From contig NZ_CP121194.1 in the NCBI RefSeq assembly GCF_039993895.1, forward strand, positions 310,001 to 374,000: a DNA stretch of 64,000 nt, given 5' to 3'. The position numbers and the translations under genes are program-made. This document shows, in pieces, positions 8,736 through 18,804 of this stretch (position 1 is its first letter; the number at the start of each line of letters is the position of its first letter). This stretch comes from Edaphobacter paludis (GTDB lineage Bacteria > Acidobacteriota > Terriglobia > Terriglobales > Acidobacteriaceae). Below the pieces are notes generated by a model that ran no database searches, was not told the origin of the DNA, and saw nothing but the letters and a program-made list of their open reading frames with translations.

Positions 8736-11700
8736 ATGAACGTGCCAATAAGGAATGCATCGAATAGAGTCATCCACATCTGTCTAATGTTGCTGCTTGC
8801 GGTTCTCTGCGGGGCTGCGTTGTTAGCACCGGCGCCAATTTTCGGACAGATGGATCAGGGGACCATTACAGGTGTAGTGCAGGACGCCTCCGGTGCGGTC
8901 ATTTCTCAATCCAACGTTACGCTCACCAGCATTGATAGCGGACTCGTATTGAAGGAAACAACGGACGCAAACGGCGTCTACACTTTCTCTCCCATCAAAA
9001 TTGGGAATTACACCATAAGCGCGAACTCAGCGGGCTTTTCGGTCACGACACAAGAGCACATTCATCTTGACGTGCAGGCCAGATTGAATATTGTGCTCAT
9101 ATTAAAACCGGGCGCTGTGACGGACACTGTCACCGTAAGTACTGCTCCGCCACTGTTACAGACGCAATCGGGCTCCGTCGGACAAGTGATGAGCACCGAA
9201 GTTATTAATAACATCCCGTTGAACGGGCGTAACGCAGTTTATGTAGCGCAATTGGCGGCAGGTGTGGTGCAAGGTGTAGGAGGAAGAGGCGTAGGCACTG
9301 GGGACTTCTCCGCCAACGGACAGAGGCCTACACAAAACAACTTTATTTTGGATGGTATCGACAATAACACCGCGGTCCCCGACTTTTTAAGCGGATCGAG
9401 TTTCGTTGTGAATCCCCCACCGGATGCTCTCGCTGAATTCAATATCCAAACCAATAGCTATAGCGCAGAGTTGGGCCACTCGGCGGGCGCGGTGATGAAT
9501 ACAAGCGTAAAGTCGGGAACAAACCAAATCCATGGAAGTCTATGGGAGTACATCCGCAACACAGCATTTGACGCGAAAGATTTCAATGCGAAGACCATTC
9601 CTGCGTATCACGAGAACCAATTCGGGGCTACGCTGGGTGCCCCAATCCTCAAAAACCGGCTGTTCTTTTTCGGCTATGCCGAGGCGAACCGTATTGTCTT
9701 TGGACAAACATTTACCCAATCTGTTCCTACTCCACTTATGCGAATGGGAAATTTCTCGGAGCTGCTGAAGCCCTCACTCACTTCGCAGGGAGCCGCTGTC
9801 ACGCTCTATCAACCTGGCAGCGCCGGAACGCAACTGCTTACATGCAATGGCCAGCAGAACGTAATCTGCCCAAGCAACATTAATCAAGTTGCGCTCAATC
9901 TTTTGAAGCTCTATCCGCTGCCAAATACAAACGGTGCAAATTTATATAACAACTATGTGGACAACACAAACGCCGTAGCGAATAGCTGGCAATGGGGCAC
10001 GCGTCTGGACTGGAATATAAGTCCAAAAGATCAAACATTCGTCAGGTTTAGTTATTTGAATGCGCCGAGCAACTATCCGGCACCGCTCGGTCCTATTCTT
10101 GACGGAGGTGCGTACGGTGCAGATGGGAAAGTGATCAATCAGGCTGATAACCTGGCCTTCAGTGAAACCCATCTGTTTTCCCCAACGCTGATTAATGAAG
10201 TTCGTTTTGGTTATAACTACGGCAACTTCGGTTTCCAGCAAGCAGCATTCAATACGCCCGATCTTGCCGCTTCTCTGGGACTGGGAGGTATTCCCAGCGG
10301 AGGACCGCTGGGCGGGGGATTGCCGCTTGTAACACTATCGGGAATAACGGGTTTTGGACAGCCCGGCTACTATCCAAACCATAAGAGTGAAGACGTATAC
10401 GAAATTCTCGATAACGTGACGAAGATTCTCGGAAATCATTCGCTCAAGGCCGGCATCCTTTTACAGAGTGTCCGCTTTCCCTTCTTCTCTCCACCCAATG
10501 CTCGCGGCACCTACACCTTTGGCGGATTCTTTACCTCTAATCCCGGAAAGGCCAATACCGGCTTTGGGGTCGCAGATTTTCTTGAGAACGAGATGACTTC
10601 GGCATCGGTACCTGCCTACCAGCATCTTGATTTTTCGCATTGGACGCGTGGAGCCTATATACAAGACGATTGGCGTGTGACGAATAAGCTCACTCTAAAT
10701 ATGGGCGTTCGATATGACTACTATCAGCCACTGAAGGAAGTGGCTGGGAAGTTCGCGAACTTTTATATGCAGGCCGTCGGGCCGGCAAGCGGACAGGCGA
10801 CTCTGACTTATACCAAAACTCAGGAAAATGCGCTTCTATCTCCAGTGTTTTTGAATCTGCTTGCCGCTAATCATGTAGCGGTGAACTATACGGGAAATAG
10901 TTCGCTGGTCAATGGGCAGGATTTAAATTTCTCGCCTCGGTTCGGCTTTGCTTACAGCATGGATGACAAAACAGTGGTTCATGGAGGCTTCGGTATCTTT
11001 TTCGGAGGGATAGAAAATACAGGTGGCCCGGAGACCCTGCAAAATTATCCGTTCCAGTTCACATCAAACTTTCCTCGTGCCGGTACCTGCACAGCAGGAA
11101 ATTGCGCAACGAACGGTATCAAGCTTGAGACTGGCTTCTCTTCCTATCTTTCCGGCGGCCTCATTAATATGATTTCAACACCTTCATTTGCAGGCTCGCA
11201 GCCGAATATCAAGAATCCTTATACCGAGTCATACAATCTCTCCGTTCAGAGAGCGATCACAAATGATCTGGTAGCCACACTGGCGTATGTCGGTGATGTC
11301 AGCCGCCATTTGGTCGTCAATGTGAACACGAATTCGGCAGCCGCGCTCATTGATCCGCGATTGAATACGCAGACGGTTCAACCCTTTCCTGCTTTTGGCA
11401 GCGTTGCGACAAATGAGTATGCCGGTGTTTCCAGCTACAACTCGTTGCAGGCGAAGGTAGAGAAACGTTACGAAAATGGTCTTAGCTTTCTAACGACCTA
11501 TACCTGGGCGCATTCGCTGGACGATGCAAGTCAACCGCTGGGAGGGATAGGGTATCGAGGAATCAATCTCATCGGAATTGGAGGCGACTACACAAACTCG
11601 CAGGCTGATGCAAGGCATCGGTTGACGTTCAATGGGTATTATCAACTGCCATTTGGTAGAGGGAAAAAGTTCTTGTCACGCGGAGGCATCGTGAACGCCC

Positions 11701-12275
11701 TTGTCGGAGGTTGGGCATCGGACGTGCAATTTACGGCGCAAACAGGATTTCCTTTCAGTGTTAGCACGAACCTTGGCAGCGCTGGACCAAATGGGGGAAG
11801 CGCCAACGCAATTCTGGTCCGCAATCCATTTGCTGCGGGAGGAAACCCCGATCCCAGCAATCCTTCGATTACCTGTGCATCGGTCACGCGGACCAGGGCG
11901 CACTGGTATAACCCCTGCGCGTTTGCAAACCCGGTGCTGGCCTTCCCCAATGCCCAAGTGGCAGGTAGCCCAGTAAGCACAACACGAATCACTGGGCTTG
12001 CCGCGCTGCCGTATCTGGGGGGACGATTCAATACAATCCACGGCCCTGGCTATGAGCGTGTCAATACCTCGCTATTCAAGCGGCTGCCGACCTTCCGTGA
12101 ACAGTATTTCGAGCTGCGCGCAGATATCTTCAACGTGTTAAATACTCCAGCTTACGGAAACCCAAGCACGACCAGCAATGCCACGACTGGCGGCCAAATT
12201 ACAGCGTCACAAACATTCCAGAGTTTCACTCCGGATGCGCGCTTCATTCAACTCTCCGCTAAATATGTTTTTTAG
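8736..12275 (+). CDS. TonB-dependent receptor, Oar-like (1179 aa)
   Basis: The start is ATG 8736, preceded by AGAAGGGA at good spacing. It gives MNVPIRNASNRVIHICLML..., a long signal peptide ending near FGQ. Upstream in-frame codons would add 43 residues with no signal character. Domains: carboxypeptidase-regulatory-like (MDQGTITGVVQDASGAVISQ, GVYTFSPIKIGNYTI), plug (EVINNIPLNGRNAVYVAQLAAGV, QNNFILDGIDNNTAVPDF, NIQTNSYSAELGHSAGAVMN), then a barrel ending FIQLSAKYVF. It is followed after a 61-nt gap by a sulfatase on the same strand, suggesting joint use of a sulfated or complex glycan. Codon usage looks less G/C-rich than in the glgP block. Confidence 0.9.
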   Translation: MNVPIRNASNRVIHICLMLLLAVLCGAALLAPAPIFGQMDQGTITGVVQDASGAVISQSNVTLTSIDSGLVLKETTDANGVYTFSPIKIGNYTISANSAGFSVTTQEHIHLDVQARLNIVLILKPGAVTDTVTVSTAPPLLQTQSGSVGQVMSTEVINNIPLNGRNAVYVAQLAAGVVQGVGGRGVGTGDFSANGQRPTQNNFILDGIDNNTAVPDFLSGSSFVVNPPPDALAEFNIQTNSYSAELGHSAGAVMNTSVKSGTNQIHGSLWEYIRNTAFDAKDFNAKTIPAYHENQFGATLGAPILKNRLFFFGYAEANRIVFGQTFTQSVPTPLMRMGNFSELLKPSLTSQGAAVTLYQPGSAGTQLLTCNGQQNVICPSNINQVALNLLKLYPLPNTNGANLYNNYVDNTNAVANSWQWGTRLDWNISPKDQTFVRFSYLNAPSNYPAPLGPILDGGAYGADGKVINQADNLAFSETHLFSPTLINEVRFGYNYGNFGFQQAAFNTPDLAASLGLGGIPSGGPLGGGLPLVTLSGITGFGQPGYYPNHKSEDVYEILDNVTKILGNHSLKAGILLQSVRFPFFSPPNARGTYTFGGFFTSNPGKANTGFGVADFLENEMTSASVPAYQHLDFSHWTRGAYIQDDWRVTNKLTLNMGVRYDYYQPLKEVAGKFANFYMQAVGPASGQATLTYTKTQENALLSPVFLNLLAANHVAVNYTGNSSLVNGQDLNFSPRFGFAYSMDDKTVVHGGFGIFFGGIENTGGPETLQNYPFQFTSNFPRAGTCTAGNCATNGIKLETGFSSYLSGGLINMISTPSFAGSQPNIKNPYTESYNLSVQRAITNDLVATLAYVGDVSRHLVVNVNTNSAAALIDPRLNTQTVQPFPAFGSVATNEYAGVSSYNSLQAKVEKRYENGLSFLTTYTWAHSLDDASQPLGGIGYRGINLIGIGGDYTNSQADARHRLTFNGYYQLPFGRGKKFLSRGGIVNALVGGWASDVQFTAQTGFPFSVSTNLGSAGPNGGSANAILVRNPFAAGGNPDPSNPSITCASVTRTRAHWYNPCAFANPVLAFPNAQVAGSPVSTTRITGLAALPYLGGRFNTIHGPGYERVNTSLFKRLPTFREQYFELRADIFNVLNTPAYGNPSTTSNATTGGQITASQTFQSFTPDARFIQLSAKYVF

Positions 12276-12336
12276 TTAGCGGGCAGTTTGAATGCTGGAT
12301 CAACAGAAAATTTGAAGAATCTAAGGGATGGTGAGA

Positions 12337-13815
12337 ATGAGTGAACAAGCAAAAGTGAGTTCATTTGCCACGCGCCGCGATTTCCTCCGTAACGCTGCTC
12401 TGGCCTCAGGTGCGGTAGCAACTGTTGCTTCAAATACCGCGACGGCAGATGTTCTAAACACGGCAGCTGGTCGGCAGCCAAATGTTCTGATGATCTGTGC
12501 TGATCAATTTCGTGCCGACTTTATAGGTGCGAGCCACGAAAATCCTTCGGCAAAGACGCCGCACATCGACGCTCTGGCCAAACGTGGTGCGAACTTCAAG
12601 CAATGCATGTCGAATCAGCCACTCTGCTCGCCTTCACGAGCTTCCTTCATGACGAGTCGGTATGCAACTGAGACTGCTGTTTGGAAACTCGGCATCGAAC
12701 TTGATCACTCCCTGCCGACTATCGCGTCGGAATTTCGGAAGAATGGCTACACGTCAAATTTCATCGGAAAGTGGCATGTCTCGCAGACGGACATGGCAGA
12801 TGGGAAAAAACAGATGGGATGGATTCCACCAGGTCCATCGCGCGGCGGGTTCGACGATCTCTGGGAAGGCGCGAATGTACTCGAATTGGTCTCTCATCCC
12901 TATGAGGGTAATTACTGGGATGACAGTGGTAAAAACATCGGCTTTAAGGACGTGTACCGCGTTGACTTCATCACGAATCGAGGTGTGAAGCTGATCGAAC
13001 AAAAACACGACAAACCCTGGTTCCTTTTTCTTTCGCAACTCGAGCCGCACCATCAGAATGACGTCGACGAGTTTGTTCCGCCCAAGCGGTACGAAGACAA
13101 GTATATCGATCCGTATATTCCCGAGGATTTGCGAAATTTACCGGGAAACTGGCGCTCGCGAATTCCGGGCTATTATGGCTGCGTTCAGGCGATCGACGAT
13201 TGCGTCGGCACCTTGGTTGCTGCGCTCGAGAGAACCGGGCAACTTGATAACACCATTATTCTTTTTTTCTCTGATCACGGCTGTACATTCCGCACTCGGC
13301 TCGGTGAATACAAGCGCTCGCCCCACGAGTCGTCAATTCGCGTACCCTTTGTCATTGCAGGCCCGGGCTTTGACCAGTCGGCCACAATCAATGAGGTAGT
13401 CTCACTGCTCGATCTCACGCCGACCCTGCTAGATGGTGCCGGCATCAAGCCAGTCACAAGCATGCGCGGCAAGCCGTTGAAGGAATTGCTCCACGATCCG
13501 AAGGCTCGCAATGCCTGGGATTCAACAGTATATTTCCAGATCAGCCAATCGATCTGCGGAAGGGGTATTCGCACCAGTGACTGGTGCTACTGTGCTTTTG
13601 ATCCCACAGTGCAGCATGGCGAAGCGGAATACAGCAAACACTATCAAGACTTTGCGCTTTACTCCATCGCCGGAGATCCAGCTGAAACGCTGAATCTCAT
13701 TGGACGTCCGGAGTACAAAGAGATTGCAAACGAGCTGCGCGCGGAACTGCTTAAACGCATCATCGCGGCCGGTGAGCCGGAGGCGACCATTACGCCAATT
13801 CACTACTACGCATAG
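12337..13815 (+). CDS. Tat-exported sulfatase (about 492 aa)
   Basis: A type I sulfatase of the alkaline-phosphatase superfamily. The N-terminus carries a twin-arginine signal (RRDFLRNAALASGAVA). The metal-binding segment NVLMICADQFRADF follows. The formylglycine signature is C-S-P-S-R (Cys97 numbering from MSEQAK), so it is the cysteine type and needs conversion by a maturase. Later motifs are FIGKWHVS, FLFLSQLEPHH and IILFFSDHGC. ATG 12337 is preferred over ATG 12328 because AAGGG at 12323-12327 is well spaced for it. The gene follows the TonB receptor directly. Substrate unknown; sulfated polysaccharide or aryl sulfate are possible. Confidence 0.9.
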   Translation: MSEQAKVSSFATRRDFLRNAALASGAVATVASNTATADVLNTAAGRQPNVLMICADQFRADFIGASHENPSAKTPHIDALAKRGANFKQCMSNQPLCSPSRASFMTSRYATETAVWKLGIELDHSLPTIASEFRKNGYTSNFIGKWHVSQTDMADGKKQMGWIPPGPSRGGFDDLWEGANVLELVSHPYEGNYWDDSGKNIGFKDVYRVDFITNRGVKLIEQKHDKPWFLFLSQLEPHHQNDVDEFVPPKRYEDKYIDPYIPEDLRNLPGNWRSRIPGYYGCVQAIDDCVGTLVAALERTGQLDNTIILFFSDHGCTFRTRLGEYKRSPHESSIRVPFVIAGPGFDQSATINEVVSLLDLTPTLLDGAGIKPVTSMRGKPLKELLHDPKARNAWDSTVYFQISQSICGRGIRTSDWCYCAFDPTVQHGEAEYSKHYQDFALYSIAGDPAETLNLIGRPEYKEIANELRAELLKRIIAAGEPEATITPIHYYA

Positions 13816-13969
13816 GTAATATGCATAGGTAATATTACGAAGCAATCCCAATGGCCGCCGACGTCAGCCAAGGCCGATGACGAGCTGTCCCGCGCCGCTT
13901 CGACGCCCGACGAGACCAGACGAAGTTCATTGACACTGAGAACCCGCAACGAGCTGTCGCCAGCGACTG

Positions 13970-14247
13970 GAGGGAAGTTTTGAGGCCCTGCTCGAAAGAG
14001 CGAAGATTCACGACTTCTGGTTCCCTGATCTGCGTCACACCTTTGCGTCCTGGTACATGATGAACGGCGGTGATCTTTACGAACTGGCGAAACTGCTTGG
14101 TCATGCCAATATCAAAATGACCGAAAGGTATGCAAAGCTGGACGCGCGCATATCACCAAGACCGGCAATACGGCCAAGGTGATATGGAGCATGTTAGATA
14201 AGAAGAAGCCCGAGCAGGAAGAGGGCGACCAGACCGACATCGCTTGA
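13970..14247 (+). pseudogene. Tyrosine recombinase (phage-type integrase) C-terminal remnant
   Basis: From 13982 the frame reads EALLERAKIHDFWFPDLRHT, FASWYMMNGGDLYELAKLLG and HANIKMTERYAKLDAR. This covers box II (LRHTFASW), the LLGH box with HANIKMTERY, and the tyrosine nucleophile. At about 14146-14153 the frame shifts by one base: the natural tail (HITKTGNTAKVIW... to TGA 14245-14247) continues in another frame, while the direct frame stops at 14182. The N-terminal half is absent or unrecognisable. The remnant lies about 70 nt from the 3' end of a tRNA-Phe gene, the usual arrangement for an element integrated at a tRNA. Confidence 0.8.
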
Positions 14248-14316
14248 GCGATGGTCGGGTATTGGTCGTGCGACTAAATCTTCAACTCTTTGGTTTTCGC
14301 TAAGTTCTTTAGAATG

Positions 14317-14391
14317 TGGTGGCCAGAGACGGGATCGAACCGCCGACGCCGGCCTTTTCAGGGCCGCGCTCTACCACTGAGCTATCTGGCC
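14317..14391 (-). tRNA. tRNA-Phe (GAA)
   Basis: On the minus strand the acceptor arm GGCCAGA pairs with TCTGGCC. D arm GCTC/GAGC, anticodon stem CGGCC/GGCCG with loop CTGAAAA (anticodon GAA), T arm GGCGG/CCGTC with loop TTCGATC. Discriminator A and an encoded CCA end at 14317. All stems pair, with one G-U in the T stem. An integrase remnant lies on its 3' side. Confidence 0.97.
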
Positions 14392-14460
14392 TTGGCATCT
14401 AACGCCTCAATCGGGGATCGCCAAGAACGCCCGTGCGTAGAATCTACATCTGCCAGCCCA

Positions 14461-14472
14461 GCCTTTTCAGGG
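14461..14472. repeat. 12-bp copy of tRNA-Phe anticodon-arm sequence
   Basis: GCCTTTTCAGGG is found inside the tRNA-Phe gene (14352-14363) and again here, about 110 bp away in the same orientation. It may be a leftover of a partial tRNA duplication or attachment site created by the element whose integrase is decayed nearby. The copy is short, so chance is not excluded. Confidence 0.35.
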
Positions 14473-14599
14473 GAGCCCACTCGCTGGCAGGAAGCCGGCG
14501 ACGCAAACGCATTTTCAGTATAGCAACCTCAGGCCATACCGCCAACTTGCCTCCCTCGCGCTATCCTTTTTCATCCTTCAATGCCAAAGGAAATCCTCT

Positions 14600-16270
14600 A
14601 TGCTGCCTCGCATCCAAAGCTTCGTTCCTGCCATTCTGTTCTGCCTGGTCACAGCCGCCGCTCAGGCTGCCACCCCCAAAACCTCCACCGCACGACAAGA
14701 GCAGCGAGCTACCCTGGCATTCAACACCGCGAAGAAAAATCCCTTGCAACTCCGCGCCTTTCTCGTTCGAATGCCCAAAGGCGCCGACCTGCACATGCAT
14801 CTCAGCGGAGCTATCTTCGCCGAAACATTTCTTAAGGACGCCGCCGCCGACCTCCTCTGCGTCAACCCGAACACTCTCAGCTTCACCAAAAACGTCGGCA
14901 CCACCCGCAGCCTCGCCCCGCAGCCCGTCTGCAGCAACGGCGATGTCCGCGCCGAAAGCGTCTTCGCCGACCAGCATCTTTACGACGCCCTCGTCGACTC
15001 CTTCTCCATGCGTAGCTTCATTCCCAGCGCCGGCATCAGCGCCCACGACCACTTCTTCAGCACCTTCGACCGCTTCGGCGGCATCCACAAATCTCATACC
15101 GGCGAATGGCTCAACGAAGTCGCCACCCGAGCCGCCGCGCAAAACGAGCAGTACCTCGAAATCATGGAGACGCCCACCTTCTCGAACGCCGCGAAGCTCG
15201 GCTACGCATTAGGCTGGCCTACTGGAACCAGCCTACTGGTCGGAACGACCGGGCAAAAGGAAGTCACCCCCGAACAGCTAGCGAAACTTCGCGATGCATT
15301 GCTTGCTGGCGGCCTGCGCGACGAAGTCGCCACCGACCGGAAGGAGCTAGCCGATGCCGAGGCGAAGCGCAGCGCAATTGAAAACTGTCCCACCATGCCA
15401 CAACAGACGAATGTATCGATTCCATCTGGAGACTCGATTGGCGAAGGACACAGTACCTCCTGTTCCGTCAAAATCCGTTTCATCTATCAGGTCCTTCGCG
15501 CCTTCCCGCCACAGCAGGTCTTCGCGCAAACTCTCCTCGGCTTCGAACTAGCGTCACAAGACCCCGACGTCGTCGGCATCAACTTCGTCCAGCCCGAAGA
15601 CGCCTTCTACTCCATGTCCGAGTACCACCGCCAGATGCAGATGCTTGACTATCTCCACACCATCTACCCCCGCGTCCACATCACCCTCCACGCCGGAGAA
15701 CTCGCCCCCGGCCTCGTTCCACCCGCTGGCCTCCGCTTCCACATCCGCGAGGCCGTCGAACTCGGTCACGCCGAACGCATCGGCCACGGCGCTGACATCA
15801 TGTACGAAGATAATCCCAAAGCATTATTAAACGAGATGGCCGACCATCACATTATGGTCGAGATCAACCTCACCTCGAACGACGTCATCCTCGGCATCGA
15901 CCCGGCCCACCACCCACTGCCGATCTACCTCGCCGCCCACGTTCCCGTCGCTGTCTCCACTGACGACGAAGGCGTCTCTCGCATCGACCTCACCAACGAA
16001 TACATACGCGCTGCCCGCGACTTTAACCTCAGCTACGCCGATCTAAAGAACATGGCTCGCACCTCACTCGAACATAGCTTCCTCCCCGGCCCAAGCCTAT
16101 GGCGGCAACCCGACAGCTTTACCCGCACCAACCCAGCCTGCGGCGCCCAGCCGTTAGGAGCAGAAAAGCCAACCACCAAATGCCAGGCGTTTCTCCAATC
16201 CAGCGAAAAGGCCGCCGAGCAATGGAAACTCGAACACCGCTACCAGCTATTCGAGTCCACCTTGCCATAG
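14600..16270 (+). CDS. Adenosine deaminase family protein, exported (556 aa)
   Basis: A metal-dependent amidohydrolase of the adenosine/AMP deaminase family. A signal peptide (MLPRIQSFVPAILFCLVTAAAQA) precedes the catalytic domain. Zinc and catalytic motifs are DLHMHLSGA (HxH), HITLHAGEL (His, then Glu region), ERIGHGADI and VAVSTDDEGV (Asp pair). At 556 residues it is longer than cytosolic adenosine deaminases (about 340), with extra sequence between the first and second metal motifs, including a low-complexity stretch near residues 245-285. Export suggests periplasmic nucleoside salvage or degradation. Preceded by AAAGGA at 14585-14590. It converges with the GH31 gene, with only 3 nt between stop codons. 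Confidence 0.88.
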   Translation: MLPRIQSFVPAILFCLVTAAAQAATPKTSTARQEQRATLAFNTAKKNPLQLRAFLVRMPKGADLHMHLSGAIFAETFLKDAAADLLCVNPNTLSFTKNVGTTRSLAPQPVCSNGDVRAESVFADQHLYDALVDSFSMRSFIPSAGISAHDHFFSTFDRFGGIHKSHTGEWLNEVATRAAAQNEQYLEIMETPTFSNAAKLGYALGWPTGTSLLVGTTGQKEVTPEQLAKLRDALLAGGLRDEVATDRKELADAEAKRSAIENCPTMPQQTNVSIPSGDSIGEGHSTSCSVKIRFIYQVLRAFPPQQVFAQTLLGFELASQDPDVVGINFVQPEDAFYSMSEYHRQMQMLDYLHTIYPRVHITLHAGELAPGLVPPAGLRFHIREAVELGHAERIGHGADIMYEDNPKALLNEMADHHIMVEINLTSNDVILGIDPAHHPLPIYLAAHVPVAVSTDDEGVSRIDLTNEYIRAARDFNLSYADLKNMARTSLEHSFLPGPSLWRQPDSFTRTNPACGAQPLGAEKPTTKCQAFLQSSEKAAEQWKLEHRYQLFESTLP

Positions 16271-16273
16271 CAA

Positions 16274-18634
16274 CTATCTTCGAATAGAAATAGCGGCCCC
16301 CGAATAGCGAACCGTCTTATCAGGCCGCGAAACCAGCGCCTCTCCCGCACCATGATCGTGACCGACCCAGACAATCTTAAAAGCCCGCTCCTTCGGCATC
16401 CCCGGATACTCCCCCTCACGCGCTCCAATCGTTAGCGTCTTCGCCGCTTCATCCCAGCGAATCGGAATGACGCTATGCATCCCCTTCTGGTAGTCATAAT
16501 TATTCCCTTCATCGTTATAGAGATTGAAGCTGCCATCCGCACCCGTATATACGCGCAGCTCCATCGGACCATCCGGAGCTTCATCGGCATACTCAATCTC
16601 CGGCCCCATCGGCACAATCGACCCGGCCCGCACATAAAGCGGAATCCGATCCAGCGGAGCCTCCGCCTCGATCCACCCTCGTCCGGCAACAGTATCGCCA
16701 GTCCAGAAGTCATACCAGACCGGCGAATCCGGCAGATAGACATCGCGGTGCGTAGCGCCCTCTCGCATCACAGGATTCACCATCAGTGCAGGCCCGAACA
16801 TGAACTGGTCGCCGATGTTCCATGTCTTCTCATCCCCACGCCAATCCATCACCAGCGGTCGCTGAATCGTGTAGTCCTCATTCGTCACCCGCCAGGCCAC
16901 CGAGTAGATATACGGCATCAGCCGATAGCGCAGCTTGTCATACTTCAGCAGAATCGGTTCAACCTTGTCATACGTCCACATCTCGTTATGGTCGCGATGG
17001 CCATGCGTGCGAAACACAGGGCAGAACGCGCCAAACTCGAACCACCGCGCATAAAGCTGCTGATACGCAGGGTCATTCGCAGGCCGCGCAAACGGCTGAA
17101 AGTAGCCGCCAATGTCCGTCGTCCAATAAGGATTCCCCGACAGCGCAAAGTTCAGCCCTGCCGGCACCTGTCGCCGCAGATTCATATAGGTGCTGTAGAT
17201 ATCGCCCGACCACGTCGTCGCGCCATTCCTCTGCTGCCCCAGAAACGCCGACCGTGTCAGCAGAAACACGCGCTTCTTATCAGTCGTCTCCTTCCAGTGC
17301 TCCTGCACGCCACCCGTATGCACCAGCGGAAAGAGATTGGTATACCGCGCCCCACTGCCAATGGAGAGTTTCTTATCGCGAAGAATTGCATCGCCTGAAT
17401 GCGGCCACGACTCCTCCGGCTCCGCGCTATCCAGCCAGAACGCATCCCACCCCATATCGAACAACTTACCCGCAAGGTTATTCCAATAAAAATCCCGAGC
17501 CTTGGGATTGGTCGCGTCATAAACATGTGCATCATAGATATCAAAGTGCTGCGCTGAAAGCTTCTTGAAGTTCTCCGAGTCAGGATCGAACAACCCCCAC
17601 ACGGAAAGCATCGCGTGGAAGTGCTCATCATGCAGCGTCTTCAACTCGCCGCGCACATCGGGAAAATTTTTGTTGAAGACCGGATCGCCTTCCTTCTGCC
17701 ACCAGAACCAGTCCTGCACAATCCCGTCGATAGGGATATGCTCCGCCCGATACCGCTTAGCGACATCCAGCACCTCCTGCTGCGAGACATACCTGTCCTT
17801 TGATTGAAAGAACCCATAAGCCCACTTGGGAAACAGAGGAGTATGTCCCGTCAAACTGCGGTACTGATGAATCACCTGGTCAAGCTCCGGCCCATAGATG
17901 AAGTAATAGTCCACCGCATCTCCGGCCAGCGTGCTGAATGACAGCTCGGTTGGGAAGCGGTTATCGAAGTAACTCATCGAAGCCGTATTCCACATCACCG
18001 CATAGCCCTTGCTGGAAACCAGCAGCGGAATCGCTACATCGGTATTGTTCTGTCCAAGTTCAATCGTCGCCCCGCGATAGTTGAACATCCCATTCTGATG
18101 TTGTCCCAGCCCATACAGCGCTTCGGTAAAATCAGGGGCAAACCGATCGGTCACATGGTAGGTCGTCTCTCCGTTGACCTCGGCCTTCTCGTAAGTTCGC
18201 GGCTCGTTGTTACCCTCGCGCAGCAGCGATTTTCCTTGCGAATCTTTATAGGTCAGGTTCCCATTCTTCAGCGAAAATTCCACCTTCAACGCAGCAGTCG
18301 TAAGGCTCGCGCTCTTGCTATCCTGCGCAAAATGAAATGCTGAGCCAGGACACGACTTACTCGCATCCAGCATCCACGGTTCTACCGGCGAACTTGCGGC
18401 AGGGTCGCCCGGCCCTGCAATCACATGGATCACCTCGCCGTCACACACCGTAACATGCAGCGTTTCGCCGCCAATCTTTGCCGCAAAGCCGTGGGCCGTC
18501 TGTTCAACAGAAATCGCAGGAGAGACACGCGCTTGCCCCACCAGGGAACCCGAAAGGAGCAGCAGGGAACTGCAAAGAGCAATCGAAATATATCGGGCCG
18601 TCCGCCCGTTCGCTGAACAAATAATTGGCGACAT
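16274..18634 (-). CDS. GH31 family glycosidase, alpha-xylosidase-like (786 aa)
   Basis: The start at 18634 is set by a very strong ribosome-binding site (GAGGAGGAAG directly upstream) and gives a signal peptide (MSPIICSANGRTARYISIAL...). An open extension upstream lacks these. Domains: N-terminal beta-sandwich (GLGQHQNGMFNYRG, DVAIPLLVSSKGYAVMWN), then a GH31 barrel with nucleophile motif FWLDSAEPE and acid/base motif TWSGDIYSTY, then C-terminal domains including a DUF5110-like region. FFQSKDRY, DWFWW and DIGGYF are typical of GH31 alpha-xylosidases acting on xyloglucan, but alpha-glucosidase activity cannot be excluded. It diverges from an esterase gene, which would fit processing of acetylated plant polysaccharide. 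Confidence 0.9.
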   Translation of the reverse strand: MSPIICSANGRTARYISIALCSSLLLLSGSLVGQARVSPAISVEQTAHGFAAKIGGETLHVTVCDGEVIHVIAGPGDPAASSPVEPWMLDASKSCPGSAFHFAQDSKSASLTTAALKVEFSLKNGNLTYKDSQGKSLLREGNNEPRTYEKAEVNGETTYHVTDRFAPDFTEALYGLGQHQNGMFNYRGATIELGQNNTDVAIPLLVSSKGYAVMWNTASMSYFDNRFPTELSFSTLAGDAVDYYFIYGPELDQVIHQYRSLTGHTPLFPKWAYGFFQSKDRYVSQQEVLDVAKRYRAEHIPIDGIVQDWFWWQKEGDPVFNKNFPDVRGELKTLHDEHFHAMLSVWGLFDPDSENFKKLSAQHFDIYDAHVYDATNPKARDFYWNNLAGKLFDMGWDAFWLDSAEPEESWPHSGDAILRDKKLSIGSGARYTNLFPLVHTGGVQEHWKETTDKKRVFLLTRSAFLGQQRNGATTWSGDIYSTYMNLRRQVPAGLNFALSGNPYWTTDIGGYFQPFARPANDPAYQQLYARWFEFGAFCPVFRTHGHRDHNEMWTYDKVEPILLKYDKLRYRLMPYIYSVAWRVTNEDYTIQRPLVMDWRGDEKTWNIGDQFMFGPALMVNPVMREGATHRDVYLPDSPVWYDFWTGDTVAGRGWIEAEAPLDRIPLYVRAGSIVPMGPEIEYADEAPDGPMELRVYTGADGSFNLYNDEGNNYDYQKGMHSVIPIRWDEAAKTLTIGAREGEYPGMPKERAFKIVWVGHDHGAGEALVSRPDKTVRYSGAAISIRR

Positions 18635-18757
18635 CTTCCTCCTCACATCCAACGCGCCTTCCATTATGTACGACATCTCTTCCAACCCCCTGTCATCCTT
18701 CGTGCGGAGGATTTGATGTTGTCGTTGCCCGTAGTCCATCGCTAGCCACAACCTCAC

Positions 18758-18804
18758 GTCATCTCGACCGAAGCGAAGGGGAGTGGAGAGACCCCTGTAT
18801 TTCG
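18758..18804. repeat. Dispersed-repeat-like sequence in divergent spacer
   Basis: The segment beginning GTCATCTCGACCGAAGCGAA and ending GAGAGACCCCTGTATTTCG has the look of a short intergenic repeat that I associate with many acidobacterial genomes. A related fragment, CTGTCATCCTTCGTGCGGAGG, lies about 70 nt before it (18690-18710). No second full copy is seen in this window. The call rests on general familiarity and needs a genome-wide search. Confidence 0.4.
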
